NCBI RefSeq assembly: GCF_021245735.1
Contig: NZ_JAJISB010000022.1
Span: 62,001 to 126,000, forward strand
Length of the DNA stretch: 64,000 nucleotides
Origin: Brevibacillus daliensis
GTDB taxonomy: Bacteria; Bacillota; Bacilli; Brevibacillales; Brevibacillaceae
Reading direction: 5' to 3'
Positions 53,197 through 62,086 of this stretch are shown here, piece by piece (the stretch's first letter is position 1; the number at the start of each line of letters is the position of its first letter). Made by a program: the position numbers and the translations under genes. The notes beneath the pieces were generated by a model. That model did no database searches and was not told the origin of the DNA. It worked only from the letters and a program-made list of their open reading frames with translations.

Positions 53197-53486
53197 TGTT
53201 CTTCTCCCTTCTGTAACAATAAGTTCCTTCTTACTACTAACAAATTTGCAATGCCGCTCTCTTCTGACGAGTATTTACTTCCTATCTGCATTTGTGCATA
53301 TGGGTAGATTTCAGTTTTTTCAAATTGTTGATTTAGTCATCTGAGTTCTTTGCCAAACGAGGAATAGAAATCATTATGAGATGCAGCATCTTCTATTTTC
53401 TACTTAATACATTCAATTCACTCTGTTGCTTCCATCGCATCATTCCTTATTTTCCCGAGCTGAGAGCCAAGTGTTCGTGGGAAGTA

Positions 53487-53627
53487 TTACTTCACCTCTT
53501 CCAGCGCTTGCTCGGGTGATTCGGCTGACAAAGTAATGACCAGTTCTACTACCCCTGACTGACCCTTGATCTTGTAAACAGTCATTTTCCCCTCCCCGCC
53601 TTTCTTTCCATACCACTTATCAAGCAT
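53487..53627 (-). CDS. 46-residue phage-like small protein
   Basis: MLDKWYGKKGGEGKMTVYKI ... VVELVITLSAESPEQALEEV, from ATG 53627 with AAAGGTGGG 9 nt upstream. It looks like a complete small protein; family unknown. The flanks 53197-53486 and 53628-53869 hold nothing else I can support. Confidence 0.5.
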   Translation of the reverse strand: MLDKWYGKKGGEGKMTVYKIKGQSGVVELVITLSAESPEQALEEVK

Positions 53628-53869
53628 TTCAATATTCCCACCTTTATTCAGTAGCGTTTAAATAGCTTTTTACTTCTTCATCTTTCAAAATGCTGTTCTT
53701 TACCATTCATATCACCTTCCCATTTACATATCGTGTGTTGTGTTAAATTGTAGTTCAAGTGGCTTTCATAAATTAGGCTCAATTTAGGCTAGTGTGATTA
53801 GTTAAATCGCCCAAGCATTCAAACGGAGTGATACATACCTATGAATAGAACGAAAAGGAGGGAGCATCA

Positions 53870-54091
53870 TTGTCACGTAAATGCTGTAGATGTAAATGCT
53901 GTAGGTGTATGTGTGAGTCGTCATGTTCTATGAGGTTTAATGATCCACCGCCTTTTCGTGGCCGAGGAGGATTTGGCCGTGGATTTGAGTCACCTGGTTT
54001 TAGAAGGTTTCGAGAATCACCTTTTTTCTTTAGGCAGTCACCTTTCTTCTTCAGGGACTCACCTTTTTTTGGACGCCGCTTTTTCCGCTAA
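53870..54091 (+). CDS. Cys-rich/Phe-Arg-repeat small protein
   Basis: A 73-residue protein from TTG 53870 (AAGGAGGG upstream). Residues 1-20 hold eight Cys (KCCRCKCCRCMC, then SSC). The rest is Gly/Arg/Phe-rich with repeated SPFFFR units (ESPFFFRQ, SPFFFRD, SPFFGRR). There is no membrane helix. The composition resembles spore coat or RNA-binding low-complexity proteins, but no family is recognised. Confidence 0.65.
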   Translation: MSRKCCRCKCCRCMCESSCSMRFNDPPPFRGRGGFGRGFESPGFRRFRESPFFFRQSPFFFRDSPFFGRRFFR

Positions 54092-54098
54092 GCAACAC

Positions 54099-54140
54099 GC
54101 GACAGGTTGTTTCCTCCTGAGAAACAGCCTCTTTTTCTCC
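54099..54140 (+). terminator. Terminator of the Cys/Phe-rich gene
   Basis: AGGTTGTTTC and GAAACAGCCT stem with a short loop, followed by CTTTTTCTCC. Confidence 0.8.
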
Positions 54141-54208
54141 AAAATCTCTCTGCCTGACCTTCCTTTTTTTGTTCCAGGTTTTACACTACACAAGCACACG
54201 GTAGATAT

Positions 54209-54298
54209 GCTTTTGCAGTAATGATGGTTATGTCTGTTTCTGTTGCTTCTGAACCCCAAGGGTGTATCAAAGCGTATTATTATTTCGAGATTTGGTGA
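54209..54298 (+). pseudogene. Remnant of the secreted micro-peptide family
   Basis: Codes AFAVMMVMSVSVASEPQGC then IKAYYYFEIW: the end of the shared leader and the start of the mature part, but the 5' half of the leader and its start are lost. A GCCTCC-TAACA-GGGGC terminator of the family type follows (about 54311). Confidence 0.7.
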
Positions 54299-54462
54299 GT
54301 TAGAATCGCCTCCTAACAGGGGCTTTTCTTATTTCTTAGCATCAATCTCTCTGCTCGTTGGCTTCCTCCTTTGATTAGGGATAGCTTTGATAGATTTCTT
54401 GAAAATCATCAATCATAATGATCTTTTTGTGCTATTATTAGTTAAAGTAAATATATGGTAAG

Positions 54463-54947
54463 ATGATTCTAATGAAAGTATTATTGATATTAATGATATT
54501 ATTCTCAGGGGAAGTTGACTCACAATCAACTATGAGCTCATTTATTGCAGAAGGTAATAGTATGGCTCCTTTACTTAAATCAGAAGAAAAATTTGTTGTG
54601 ATAAAGGCTACTATTCAGAGCATTCGGTCGAGCGTGGAGATGTTATCGTATTTAACGCTGATAATAACATGATGCATGTTAAACGAGTTATTGGTATCTC
54701 AGGTGATACTGTTCAATCTAAGGAAGATGTTTTATATATAAATGGAAATCCCTTTGACGAACCATATCTATTAGAATACAAACAAAAACAGGACGGAATT
54801 CAATTTACAGATGATTTTGGACCTTATACAATTTCACAAGGAAGTGTATTTGTACTTGGTGATAATCGGGTGAGTAGTATGGACAGTCGACAATATGGAC
54901 CAATTGAGATTGAGAAAATAAAAGGACGATCTTATGATATGCACTGA
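54463..54947 (+). pseudogene. Type I signal peptidase, frameshifted
   Basis: The first frame has the membrane anchor and the catalytic Ser box GNSMAPLL. A second frame carries YYSEHSVERGDVIVF, the catalytic Lys box VKRVIGISGDTV and the GDNR-SSMDSRQYG box. One base lost near 54608 separates them. Joined, they give a normal SipS-like protein of about 160 residues. It might have processed the secreted peptides nearby; that is speculative. Confidence 0.85.
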
Positions 54948-55027
54948 TGAAGGTAAACCTATTTAACCCAGAAACCTTGTAAGGCATTTTGATAGAATGA
55001 TCATGTTCCAAGGGTCAGGGGTCCAAA

Positions 55028-55130
55028 AGATTCGTTTTCACGATTTACGTCATACTCATGCGACAATTCTCCTCCAGCTTGGGGAACACCCCAAAGTTGT
55101 ATCCGAACGATTAAGGCATAGTCGAGTATG
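55028..55130 (+). pseudogene. Second tyrosine recombinase fragment
   Basis: RFHDLRHTHATILLQLGEHP followed by KVVSERLRHSRV, then an abrupt end at IS3-like sequence. Strongly similar to the fragment at 49099, so both come from related integrases. Confidence 0.8.
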
Positions 55131-55136
55131 TGTTAC

Positions 55137-55262
55137 TGGATCTGAGTCAATATCTTGGACACATAATAGCTAATTGTTAAGATGCTTTTCTCAGCAAATT
55201 CTTTATTGCTTCAGGTGGTTTGTACCCTAAACCTCCATGTATTCGTTTATTTAAAAAATGTT
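55137..55262 (-). mobile_element. IS3-family transposase 3' end
   Basis: The minus frame reads LNKRIHGGLGYKPPEAIKNL to a stop at 55177, the usual end of an IS3-family OrfB, followed by a terminal sequence TGTGTCCAAGATATTGACTC. The rest of the element is absent. Confidence 0.75.
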
Positions 55263-55310
55263 GAATATATTATTTAGAAGTATAAATCCTAATTTTAAGG
55301 AGGCGTTGTC

Positions 55311-55367
55311 GATGAAAAAAGAAATAGTATTCTTTGGGCGTAAATATGAGGGGATAACGTTTCACTA
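55311..55367 (+). pseudogene. 18-codon start fragment
   Basis: AAGGAGG followed by an ATG gives MKKEIVFFGRKYEGITFH and stop. A good translation start with almost no coding sequence suggests a truncated gene next to the IS3 fragment. Confidence 0.3.
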
Positions 55368-55414
55368 GCCCAAAAACTGCGTGGTTCCCTTCTATATTCG
55401 AAAGGGGTATCATA

Positions 55415-55861
55415 TTGAACAAAATATCTTTAAAACCCATTGACAAAAGTAATTGGGAAGAAGCTATAAAATTATCAGTAAAAGAAGAACAACGTACATT
55501 CATTGCCTCCAATCTTTATTCTATCGCAGAAGTTCAATTTTTAGATAACTTCTATGCAAAAGGTATATATCTTGATAATAAATTGATCGGGTTTACAATG
55601 TTTGGAATAGACTCTGATGATAATAATTATTGGATTTATAGACTTATGATTGATAAAGAATATCAAGGAAAAGGTATAGGTATACAGGCTATATTTCTCG
55701 TTATTGAAAAGATAAGAAGCATTAATAATAAAAATATTCCTCTAATTATGATTGGTTATACTCCTAAAAATCTTTCTGCGAAAATTGCTTATAAGAAGGC
55801 TGGATTTATTGAAACTGAATTATCATCTTGGGGTGAACAACTGGCGAAGTTTACCTTATAA
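55415..55861 (+). CDS. GNAT-family N-acetyltransferase (BltD-like)
   Basis: A 148-residue protein from TTG 55415 (GAAAGGGG upstream). The acetyl-CoA motif is in DKEYQGKGIGIQAIFLVIEK, with NYWIYRLMI before and KIAYKKAGFIE after. The pattern is close to spermidine/spermine acetyltransferases such as BltD. Confidence 0.88.
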   Translation: MNKISLKPIDKSNWEEAIKLSVKEEQRTFIASNLYSIAEVQFLDNFYAKGIYLDNKLIGFTMFGIDSDDNNYWIYRLMIDKEYQGKGIGIQAIFLVIEKIRSINNKNIPLIMIGYTPKNLSAKIAYKKAGFIETELSSWGEQLAKFTL

Positions 55862-55872
55862 AGCCTAATATT

Positions 55873-55907
55873 TTGGGAAGGATTTACTTGAAAAAAGAGT
55901 AAATCCT
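55873..55907. terminator. Perfect inverted repeat after the GNAT gene
   Basis: GGAAGGATTTACT and AGTAAATCCTTCC with a 9-nt loop. Confidence 0.65.
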
Positions 55908-56087
55908 TCCTGAAATATTCCCATTACTTTAATCTAGAAGCTATGCTTTTTATTAATAAGACCATCATAGGCCTTGGCCTTGCTATGTATGGTAGGTATT
56001 CATCCAATTGTATATGGACAATTATCTAGAAAGTATACAGCCAAATATAATATCAGGAAAATTAAGATTATTAAGGAGGAACATTCA

Positions 56088-56285
56088 TTGAATCGAGACA
56101 GATCTGAGCAACAACACGTTGTTATTCCAGTTCAATATCATCCATTTCAATACTATCCAGCTTCTGATCAACCTCCTCTTGAATATTTTCTCAATTACTT
56201 CTATGCATCGTTTTGCTTCGTTTTTAGAAAGGGAATTAAAATAATGAAGAATGGCTTAGATTACCATCATTTACAAATGGACTAA
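56088..56285 (+). CDS. 65-residue protein of unknown function
   Basis: From TTG 56088 with AAGGAGG 8 nt upstream: MNRDRSEQQHVVIPVQYHPF then a Tyr/Pro-rich centre (QYYPASDQPPLEYFLNYFYA) and a basic tail. Not recognised. The good ribosome site supports translation. Confidence 0.55.
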   Translation: MNRDRSEQQHVVIPVQYHPFQYYPASDQPPLEYFLNYFYASFCFVFRKGIKIMKNGLDYHHLQMD

Positions 56286-56360
56286 ACATTAAATTTTATA
56301 TATTTAATTCATGAAAAAAGCATTTCCTTTTTTTATTGATAATGGCTTTTTTCAAATAAA

Positions 56361-56927
56361 CTATTTAGCTGAGTTAATCTCTTGAATAAATGATTTCGTG
56401 TTTAAATTTTGTAATATTCCATTTATTTCAGCTTTTCCTTTTGAAGTTACTCTTCCTTCTTTATCTATCCTCCATAGACCGTCTTCAAAACTATATGACC
56501 AATAACCTCCATATGATGTCTCTTGATCTAGGAATAAAATTACTTCTTCACCAACTTCAAGAAATTCCTTTGAACTGTCGCTTCTCTTACCATGTTCATA
56601 AAAAGTGATTTCCTCACCTACGTTCTTACCATGCAATACTTCATCGACTTGAATAATAGCTGGTGTTCTAGACCAAACAAAATCTGGTCCTTTTTCTTGT
56701 TTCTCATGCTCTGTGATTGTATCTAGAGTTTTAATAACTCGACCTTTAACCACCGAATTTACGTAAGAATCTAAAGTTTCTTCAAGAGAGTTAACTTCTA
56801 CAGTTGTTGCAAGTCCATGACCAACCCCTTGAATATTGTTACTTATTAATCCATATGTTGTGCCAGACACTAATCCTAATGCTATAACAATTAGCCCTAT
56901 ACCTATCCTTTTTTTCATAATTTTCAT
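56361..56927 (-). CDS. Exported protein of unknown function
   Basis: A 188-residue protein with a signal/anchor helix (IGIGLIVIALGLVSGTTYGL) and a mature beta-rich domain containing YVNSVVKGRVIKTLDTITEH and GEEVILFLDQETSYGGYWSY. It lies 9 bp after the matrixin-like gene and may be co-transcribed with it. No family is certain. Confidence 0.7.
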   Translation of the reverse strand: MKIMKKRIGIGLIVIALGLVSGTTYGLISNNIQGVGHGLATTVEVNSLEETLDSYVNSVVKGRVIKTLDTITEHEKQEKGPDFVWSRTPAIIQVDEVLHGKNVGEEITFYEHGKRSDSSKEFLEVGEEVILFLDQETSYGGYWSYSFEDGLWRIDKEGRVTSKGKAEINGILQNLNTKSFIQEINSAK

Positions 56928-56936
56928 CCTATTCTA

Positions 56937-57515
56937 CTAATATTTTTTATTTAAAGCTCTAACATCTGTAGATGTTGGGTCTACGCTAGGTAATCCTGAA
57001 CCAATCATGATTGTACTATTAGATAAAGCATAATCCCAATGGCCTAATCCTAATCCATGACCAAATTCATGACCTATAACACGTGCTCTTGCACCATCTA
57101 GAAATGGCGTAGTCGTAGAATTTAACCAAATTTCTATATAAGTTATTTTATCATCACCGCAATCTGGCCAGTCGTCTGGATGAGGATTGCATGTAATGTT
57201 ATCAGATACTAATTTAGCCCAACCAACAGTCCTTGTGCCCCAACCTTTATCAGCGAAATAATATTGATCTTCCTGAAATAAATCAACATTTGATTTTTGA
57301 AATGATGCCTTAGTTGCTATTAAATTTCCTCCTTTGTTTTTCCACATTGGTAGTGCCATATCTAGAGCATCATCTGCATAATCAGGTGCTTCATCAGCAT
57401 TAACTTTAAAGACAGCATATACCCCCACAATACACCTCGATCAATTGGCTCAGCAAAAACTGAATATGAAAAGAATGTTGCTCCAACAAAAAGAGTTAAT
57501 AAAAATAGCAAACCT
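56937..57515 (-). pseudogene. Matrixin-type zinc metalloprotease, frameshifted
   Basis: The main frame (from about 57428) carries a full zinc-binding motif HEFGHGLGLGH followed by a Met-turn-like IMIGSG, as in matrixins. The signal peptide (GLLFLLTLFVGATFFSYSVF, AEPIDRG) lies just upstream in another frame. The two meet in a G5 tract near 57425-57430, where one added G restores a continuous secreted protease. The very start is lost at the junction with phage sequence. Confidence 0.8.
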
Positions 57516-57523
57516 TTTACTTT

Positions 57524-58066
57524 TTACTGAAATTTTAAACAATTCCAACACTCCTCTAAGAATTTCATTCGCCCCATAGTAAAAGGACCTTCTTCACCAG
57601 TGGCAGCTTGCTTGCTCACTTCTTTTACCAAAAGTGCTCTTTCTGATTGAGTCTTGCCCTCTTTAATCGCCTTTTTAAAAGACTGGAGAAGATGATTAGA
57701 GGACATATCATTCATGGCTGGCACCAGTTTATTCAGTTTTTTAGAAAACTTAGTTGCATTCTTGTTCTCTATTTTCCACTTTGCTCCTGAGTTAATTCCT
57801 ATAGCCTCAGACTCTCCTGCAAGTTGAAATATTGGCATAATCGAGTTAAAAAAAGCTTCTTCAAATTTTTCTTGAAAGAATTCACCAGATTGGATTTTTA
57901 GAATTACTTTCCACAGCTCTTTGTCATCTACGGCTAATTCCTCGTTTAATTCCTGTATGGCTTCATCCATTGCTTTCCCTTGAAGAAGTAATAGATCTGA
58001 AATTGACTCTTCACCGTCTTTATATAGCTTCTCTAATAACTTCCGTTCTGCAAAGTTCAGTTCCAA
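57524..58066 (-). CDS. Prophage protein, possibly head-morphogenesis N-terminal part
   Basis: A 180-residue helical protein from TTG 58066 (ERKLLEKLYKDGEESISDLL, FFQEKFEEAFFNSIMPIFQL). Its place after a PBSX-like portal gene and its composition fit the N-terminal region of a phage minor head protein. The end (MKFLEECWNCLKFQ) looks artificial, so it is probably truncated. Confidence 0.5.
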   Translation of the reverse strand: MELNFAERKLLEKLYKDGEESISDLLLLQGKAMDEAIQELNEELAVDDKELWKVILKIQSGEFFQEKFEEAFFNSIMPIFQLAGESEAIGINSGAKWKIENKNATKFSKKLNKLVPAMNDMSSNHLLQSFKKAIKEGKTQSERALLVKEVSKQAATGEEGPFTMGRMKFLEECWNCLKFQ

Positions 58067-58079
58067 ACTACCAGCAAGT

Positions 58080-58120
58080 CGTCATCGTCCGCTTTTGCTA
58101 TTAGGTATAGGCATTGATCA
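58080..58120 (-). other. 22-codon CxxC-containing frame
   Basis: A short minus frame MCDQCLYLIAKADDDDLLVV overlaps the start of the preceding feature. It may be a tiny phage gene or the end of a decayed one. Confidence 0.25.
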
Positions 58121-58217
58121 CACATGATTATCCGCCCTTGTCTCTCGGAGAAATTGTTTTGCAATGGTAGCTAGTTCTTTCTTCGGTCAGATAATTCAGG
58201 ACCTATTAGAACTGCTT

Positions 58218-58820
58218 TCACTCTGTAAACATCAATGGCAGGGAATAACCTCTTATAAAAAACTCATTCGTTATCCAACCTCGTAATGGCTGAAACACCT
58301 GTTCTTCAGCAATACGTCTGGTATTATCACTCGTTGCACAGGTATAATCATCTGATTCTCCTGTAAGGATTGGAGGAAGACGGAAAGATGGACGAGATTC
58401 TTTTCTTTTCTCACGGCCATATTCGAGAAATAAGGCATCTTGTTGGAGGAGATCGTTCAACTTATCAAGCTTTACTGCAGTTTTCTCTTTGTCATCACCC
58501 AACAATCCTTTGTCGAAACCTTCTACTTCAATGTAAAGGATGTCGCCTTGTGAATTTGCACCCTTCGCCATCTTCAGTGCTTAAATCGATTGTGGAGTAA
58601 GTTGACCATTTGTAACAGACAAAATCATTGAAAGCATTCGCCCATTGTCGAAGTATCCAAGGTTTAACTCCTCTGCTTTTCTGCTTCCAAGAATACCTAG
58701 TGTATTGCCTGCCCATCGCGGCTCACCGTAGTCTCCATTACCGATTTTCAAATGAATAACTTCGTTTTCCATTCCTGGTGCCCAAAACTCTCGGAACCAA
58801 GCAATATTGTTGCTACGCTT
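58218..58820 (-). pseudogene. PBSX-like phage portal protein, C-terminal fragments
   Basis: One frame (to 58581) reads FREFWAPGMENEVIHLKIGN, WAGNTLGILGSRKAEELNLG, YFDNGRMLSMILSVTNGQLT; the next (58571-58218) continues AKGANSQGDILYIEVEGFD, KLNDLLQQDALFLEYGRE and SFRLPPILTGESDDYTCAT. Together they form the central part of an XkdE-type portal. The N-terminal part is missing and a frameshift separates the pieces. Confidence 0.75.
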
Positions 58821-58895
58821 TTGAGCATATGCTTTTCTCAAGCTTTTTCTTGTCTCTTTATACTCTCGAAGAAGGTCCTGAATTGTGTTCATCAT
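58821..58895 (-). pseudogene. Start of an Xpf/sigma-like phage regulator fused to the portal
   Basis: MMNTIQDLLREYKETRKSLR resembles the N-terminus of phage Xpf/sigma-like activators, and then runs into portal sequence. The upstream region (58916-58990) is duplicated before the ArpU-like gene at 61926, so the junction is likely a recombination scar. Confidence 0.5.
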
Positions 58896-58954
58896 TCATT
58901 TCCCCCTCACCATCTGCTCATGGTATAATAGTTTTGCGAACGTGTATTCCATGG

Positions 58955-58980
58955 CTCCTGATGAGGGAGCTTTTTTGTTT
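58955..58980 (+). terminator. Terminator-like hairpin in a duplicated segment
   Basis: GCTCCTGATGAGGGAGC followed by TTTTTTG. The segment with TATAAT just before it recurs at 61940-61995 (GGCTCCCGTTGAGGAGGC, TTTTTT). Confidence 0.6.
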
Positions 58981-59060
58981 TAATCAATCCCCAAATAATT
59001 ACAAGTATGTTATATTATTGTCAAAACATTCTATAATCTTTTAGGTTTGGAGGTGAAATT

Positions 59061-59180
59061 ATGAAAAAGTTTCTAGTAGTAGCTATGCTAGCTTTATCCG
59101 TTGTTTCCATTTCTAGTGCGGCTTTTGCTGCTGAACCACAAGGGTGCCAAGGGAACCGTTTTTGTCATGAACCGTGGTAA
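59061..59180 (+). CDS. Secreted micro-peptide (family member 2)
   Basis: A 39-residue precursor: MKKFLVVAMLALSVVSISSA, then AFA and a short core AEPQGCQGNRFCHEPW with two Cys five residues apart. GGAGGTGAAATT precedes the ATG. The upstream 60 bp is nearly the same as that before members 1 and 4. It forms a pair with member 3. Confidence 0.8.
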   Translation: MKKFLVVAMLALSVVSISSAAFAAEPQGCQGNRFCHEPW

Positions 59181-59246
59181 CGTTCAATTTAATGTTTGTT
59201 AAAGCCCCCTAACTGGTGGTTCTCTAAAAAAACCGGAGGTGAGATT

Positions 59247-59372
59247 ATGAAAAAGTTTTTAGCTATCACTTTTGCAGTTGCAATGATTATGTCTGTTGCA
59301 GGAGCTGCCAATGCTGCTAATGTCCAACCTGACTGTATGCTAGGACCTTCTTTGTGTAGTCTTATAAAGTAA
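59247..59372 (+). CDS. Secreted micro-peptide (family member 3)
   Basis: A 41-residue precursor: MKKFLAITFAVAMIMSVAGA, then ANA and core ANVQPDCMLGPSLCSLIK with two Cys. GGAGGTGAGATT precedes the ATG, 66 bp after member 2. Confidence 0.8.
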   Translation: MKKFLAITFAVAMIMSVAGAANAANVQPDCMLGPSLCSLIK

Positions 59373-59640
59373 GTCTTATTTAGGGTACTTTATGTACCCT
59401 TTTTATATTGCAACATCAATCTCTCTGCTCATTGGCTTCATCCTATTCATTCATACTACAAAGGACATCATACTCATCTTCATTAAAGCCAAACACTGCT
59501 TAGGGCAACTTCCCGAACTACTTCCCTTCTAACACCTTGTACTTTTTTAGCACCTCAATCTGCTGCTTGAGAAATCGATTTTGCATCTCTAATCGTTGAA
59601 CGTCAGAAAGTTCTACTCCCTTTGTACAACTATAGATTTT

Positions 59641-60429
59641 CTAGCAATCCTCGGCTTTATTATGGTGTAATGGTGGTGGGATTAACCAGCCTTTTTCTTT
59701 ATTTAGTCTTAGAACTTTTGCTCCTAGTGCTATATGGAATTGACGCTGTTCTTCAGTCGCCAGATCGCCTTTCAGCATTTCCTCATAACTCTTGATAAGT
59801 TCTTGGAGAGTTGCCATCTCCCTTGATTGAGCGTTTAGGAATGTAGCATGTCTGTCCCACGAAAATTGAAACTCATATTCTTCCTCGGCTATGGCAGGTT
59901 CCAAACGTTTATTTTCACCCTCGCCTGTCTCGCATATTTCAAACTTCCTTTTCTTGAGTTCCTTTATCATCTCGTCTTTATCCTGTACAAACATAATACG
60001 CTGCGCTCTCACAATCGCTGTGTACTGGATAACGATGTTTTCCCAAAGCATATCGATAGGAGACTTCGTTTCTATCTCCAGCATGATATCTGCTGTTTCC
60101 TCTGGAAAGTATTTGCGGAAGAATCCATGGGGTACTGCATTACTGTTTCCTTTTGGAGCAGAACCACCACGATTCCCTACAGCGTTTTGATTGCCTTGAG
60201 GTGCGCCCACTCGTTTGGTAACGTTACTATTCGCATTGGTAACGTTACTATTCGCATTGGTAACGTTACTATTGAGCTTTGAGTCCCATTTATCTTGGTT
60301 CTTCCACTTACGAATTTGTGAGTCTGACACATTAAGCTGTTCGGCAATGTCCTTTAAGAGTAGTTTTCCTCCACTCTCCAGGTACATCGCTTCTGCTTTG
60401 TCCCTGTTCGGGCTTCTTGCTCTTGCCAT
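59641..60429 (-). CDS. Phage terminase small subunit
   Basis: A 262-residue PBSX/XtmA-like protein: an N-terminal helix-turn-helix (GKLLLKDIAEQLNVSDSQIR, KWKNQDKWDSK), a tandem SNVTNAN repeat, a Gly/Asn-rich linker (GAPQGNQNAVGNRGGSAPKG), and a helical oligomerisation part. It recognises phage DNA for packaging. No large subunit follows; the module is a remnant. The end PPPLHHNKAEDC is intact-looking. Confidence 0.85.
   Translation of the reverse strand: MARARSPNRDKAEAMYLESGGKLLLKDIAEQLNVSDSQIRKWKNQDKWDSKLNSNVTNANSNVTNANSNVTKRVGAPQGNQNAVGNRGGSAPKGNSNAVPHGFFRKYFPEETADIMLEIETKSPIDMLWENIVIQYTAIVRAQRIMFVQDKDEMIKELKKRKFEICETGEGENKRLEPAIAEEEYEFQFSWDRHATFLNAQSREMATLQELIKSYEEMLKGDLATEEQRQFHIALGAKVLRLNKEKGWLIPPPLHHNKAEDC
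60222..60281. repeat. 21-bp tandem repeat inside the terminase gene
   Basis: Three consecutive copies of GGTAACGTTACTATTCGCAT (last partial), coding for SNVTNAN. Confidence 0.85.
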
Positions 60430-60465
60430 CTACATGATAACCACCACCTGATTGAGTTTGTTTTG

Positions 60466-60498
60466 CAAAAAAAAAGCTACCCGGTTATCGAGTAGCTC
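60466..60498 (-). terminator. Terminator of the PPC-domain gene
   Basis: AGCTACTCG-ATAA-CCGGGTAGCT followed by nine T on the minus strand. Confidence 0.85.
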
Positions 60499-60514
60499 TA
60501 TTCCTTTATTGAGT

Positions 60515-60979
60515 TTAATTGATATACTCTGAGTATACATTGTAGTCATGTCTAGCTTCGTCACTTATAATTACGCTAGCAATTCGAATGTAATATTTTG
60601 TCCCAGCCTCTACATCTAAGAGAAGTGCTTCTCCCGGATTTTCTGTTAATCCGATTGTAGTAGCTTTTTTATAAACTTTCATGTCGAAAATATTTTTTTT
60701 CTCTTTACTATAGGCAAACATGATACTAATCTTTCCTGATTTAGTAGGGGTAAATGTATACCAATCTTCAATATCCTTATCCCAAGTTATTTCCCCGTTT
60801 ATTTGCCCACCTATCATATACGGATTGGCTTGTTCCTTGGTATCATTTGGTTCACGATCATAAAATATTCCTGCCAACGTATTTACTTCTGTTGCTTCAT
60901 TTTTTTCTGTAGCTAATGCGGATGAGGAAATACTTGTAACTAGAGCTAATGTTAAAAGACTAAAAATTACTTTTTTCAT
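60515..60979 (-). CDS. Secreted protein with PPC-like beta domain
   Basis: A 154-residue exported protein from ATG 60979 (GGAGGTG upstream): signal peptide MKKVIFSLLTLALVTSISSS cleaved near ALA-T, then a single domain with YDREPNDTKEQANPYMIGGQ, DIEDWYTFTPTKSGKISIMF and YYIRIASV, the pattern of bacterial pre-peptidase C-terminal domains. It has no protease part. Function unknown. Confidence 0.78.
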   Translation of the reverse strand: MKKVIFSLLTLALVTSISSSALATEKNEATEVNTLAGIFYDREPNDTKEQANPYMIGGQINGEITWDKDIEDWYTFTPTKSGKISIMFAYSKEKKNIFDMKVYKKATTIGLTENPGEALLLDVEAGTKYYIRIASVIISDEARHDYNVYSEYIN

Positions 60980-61378
60980 GTAAAGCACCTCCAAGTATTT
61001 TATATGTAAACAATTGTTAATATATCCTATATTGTCAAATATTTCATTATTTTCATATATTATTCATATTTTTGTCACATTTAGCATTCTACAACCTCTA
61101 CCTAAATTGCAACAGCTATTCCCTCGTAAATATCGAAAAAATCAACCCAACAATAAAAATAGGTAGCCAGAATACTACTACTTTCTCATATGTATTGTGG
61201 AATTCTATCTCTCGTCCTTCTACGTCCAATACCACACTACACAGCCTATAAGTAGGTATATAGCGAATAAAATTATCCCGGTCAGCATATAACATCCCTC
61301 CCTATTAACGCCTACTAATCAGAGAGCAAGGAGCTTATAGCGTACCCTTGCGTAATATAGTCTCTGTTTGCTAGGCAT

Positions 61379-61412
61379 TAAAAAAGCCACTCGACTTATC
61401 GAGTAGCCTTCA
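61379..61412 (-). terminator. Terminator after the ArpU-like gene
   Basis: GGCTACTCGATAAGTCGAGTGGC on the minus strand followed by TTTTTT. The stretch 60998-61378 upstream of it holds no gene I can support. Confidence 0.75.
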
Positions 61413-61489
61413 TGTACCTATTACTATCTTATCACTGTACTCACAAAATCGACCGCCATAATACCGCCATTTAACCACCACGAATTTAA

Positions 61490-61926
61490 GCAACTCCCTC
61501 TAACAACACCTCAACCTTTAGCATGAAAGCGAGTTTATAAAAAGCTTTAGACTTGATTCGCTCATAAGTCCGTTGACTAAGCCCTATTTCGTGATAAAGC
61601 ATATAATCTAATGCCTCGGCATCCTCCTGGTATCTCTTTCTCTCTTTCTTTACGATCCAGACGGCTTACAGCAAGCTCTACACGCTCTGCCCAATCTCTT
61701 GCTTCTTCTCTTTATCTACATTCCAGATAGCGAAATCGGCTGCTGAGTCGCTCGTTTTATTCGTGTTGCCATGAAATCTCTCTTCATAACTTGGTGTCTT
61801 CGCCATTTCTCTACGAACAAAACCAATCTGGCGGTATACTCTAGCTGTCTCCAACGCTTGCTCTACGTTTCTTTGCGTTGCTCTTCTATCTATCTCTGGT
61901 AAAAAAGAAAGTTGTGTGTTCATCAT
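61490..61926 (-). pseudogene. ArpU-family phage late regulator, two frameshifts
   Basis: The first frame gives LSFLPEIDRRATQRNVEQAL to about 61680, a second frame continues WAERVELAVSRLDRKERE, and a third YQEDAEALDYMLYHEIGLSQ to KVEVLLEGVA. Joined they form an ArpU-like regulator of about 145 residues. It normally controls late phage genes. Confidence 0.75.
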
Positions 61927-62086
61927 TCATTTTCCCGCTCAACGCATGGTATAATAGTTTTGCGAACGTATATACGATGGCTCCCGTTGAGGAGGCTTTT
62001 TTATTTTCATATATTCCCAAATAATTACAAATATTATATATTATTGTCAGAACGTTCTATAATCTTTTGTATTTGGAGGTGATACT

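Noticed and set aside
55974-56087. Longer version of the 65-residue gene starting at 55974
   Set aside because: The AAGGAGG before TTG 56088 is a far better start and the upstream codons look random.
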